A DNA stretch of 5,127 nt, from assembly GCA_964292325.1 (NCBI GenBank), contig CAXYVG010000173.1, positions 1 through 5,127 on the forward strand, read 5' to 3'. The stretch's first letter is position 1. Every line of letters begins with the position of its first letter. Shown here one piece after another: positions 4,421-5,127 of this stretch. This DNA is from CTSoil-075 sp964292325. GTDB taxonomy: Bacteria; Bacillota; Negativicutes; DSM-13327. The notes under the pieces were generated by a model that had not been told where the DNA came from, made no database searches, and saw only the letters and a list, made by a program, of their open reading frames with translations. The translations under genes were made by a program, and so were the position numbers.

Positions 4421-5127
4421 TTAGAATGCATGGTCGTAGTCTTGAGCAATGTATAAATAATTCTCAAGTCTTTTTCTAGCCTGTGGATTAAAGTCTGCAA
4501 GAAGTTCTTCTCTGTAGCTATCAGACTGATTCTCATCCAGTCCATATCTTTTTATATATGATTTAATATTGTCTATTAGCGCTTCAGATAATTCTGGAGC
4601 ACTTATATCATCAATGGTTTTTTCAATCACACAATGTTCTTCACTTGTAAGTTCTTCACGGATGAGCAACAATTTTAAAAACGGCTGGTAAAACTCTTTG
4701 TCTAATCTCAATTGACTTAATACATCAGTTCCAGCAAGAAAATCCCTGAGAGTACCTTCAGATTGAGATTTTCTATTTTTTTTAATGAATTCCTCAATTT
4801 TTTTAAAGCTTTCAAACTTGTCGTTAGAAAAAAAATTATCGACATTACGCTTCGGAAATGTTAAAGCATAGAAGTATTCATAGGTTTCTTCTATCGTCTC
4901 CATCATCTTAACTGCTGAAACATCTTTGAAACTATAGTATGCCCTATTCAACCTCTTGTAGAATTCATCCTCCTGTTTTTTCTCTTCAGGCGTTTGCTCG
5001 ATTACCTTTATTTTTTTAGTATACTCCTCTTCCCCTAATGCAACACAAAATTTTAATTTTTTTAAATCATATAAAATAGAAGGAAACTCGTCTTTTTTTT
5101 TCCTGAATTCAAAAAATCGGTTAAAGG
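4421..5127 (-). CDS. Unrecognised protein, C-terminal 234 residues (5' end beyond window)
   Basis: The frame is open from the right edge to the TAA at 4421 with no stop. Reading upstream of the in-frame TTG at 4949-4951 gives normal protein (for example FPSILYDLKKLKF and EEEYTKKIKVIEQTPEEKK) with no Met codon, so the true start lies outside the window and the TTG is an internal Leu codon. The visible part is charged and predicted largely helical, without membrane segments, Cys/His clusters or nucleotide-binding loops. Recognisable stretches include LNRAYYSFKDV, TLRDFLAGTDVLSQL and a final LENYLYIAQDYDHAF. I cannot assign a family. Base composition is lower in G+C than the replication genes: two sampled 60-base lines give 30-35% against 42-50% for three in the polymerase, with several A-runs of 7-9 in the coding strand. 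It may belong to a different module. It ends in its own terminator. Confidence 0.8.
   Translation of the reverse strand, partial: FNRFFEFRKKKDEFPSILYDLKKLKFCVALGEEEYTKKIKVIEQTPEEKKQEDEFYKRLNRAYYSFKDVSAVKMMETIEETYEYFYALTFPKRNVDNFFSNDKFESFKKIEEFIKKNRKSQSEGTLRDFLAGTDVLSQLRLDKEFYQPFLKLLLIREELTSEEHCVIEKTIDDISAPELSEALIDNIKSYIKRYGLDENQSDSYREELLADFNPQARKRLENYLYIAQDYDHAF

Noticed and set aside
4949..4951. TTG as start codon of the right-hand gene
   Set aside because: The frame continues open to the window edge with protein-like sequence, and no ribosome site stands before the TTG, so the gene is taken as 5'-truncated by the window.

Overview
The window reads as part of a replication module from a mobile element of a low-to-moderate-GC Firmicute, most likely a Bacillales-type phage, prophage or phage-like plasmid. 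The reasons are strong purine-rich Shine-Dalgarno sites, tight gene packing on one strand, and a family A DNA polymerase that lacks the 5' nuclease domain of cellular Pol I and sits beside a P4/D5-type superfamily 3 helicase. No structural, integrase or host gene is present, so phage versus plasmid cannot be settled here.

All genes lie on the minus strand and are read right to left. At the right edge (4421-5127) is the C-terminal part of an unrecognised, AT-rich, charged helical protein, which ends in a clear intrinsic terminator (4347-4379). Next comes a 426-base gap (3995-4420) rich in structure: TAGAG direct repeats, a two-part interrupted palindrome, further inverted repeats that share a TTGATG core, and a plausible 34-codon small ORF with its own ribosome site. 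The polymerase gene follows (592 aa, 2216-3994), then a 160-aa gene that looks like a phage ssDNA-binding-type accessory protein (1705-2187), then the helicase (1-1691, cut at the window edge about where its C-terminus should be). Gaps of 28 and 13 bases, with the helicase ribosome site overlapping the stop of the gene before it, indicate one operon.

Together the three genes supply DNA synthesis, probable single-strand binding and unwinding, which is most of a small self-encoded replisome. No primase signature is visible in the helicase N-terminus. The most notable observations are that the polymerase keeps its polymerase motifs but has lost all three catalytic aspartates of the 3'-5' proofreading domain, and that its mRNA leader seems to carry a small ORF, nested hairpins and a ribosome site inside a GNRA-capped hairpin. 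The leader resembles a translational control region and may also be a replication origin; both roles are inference.
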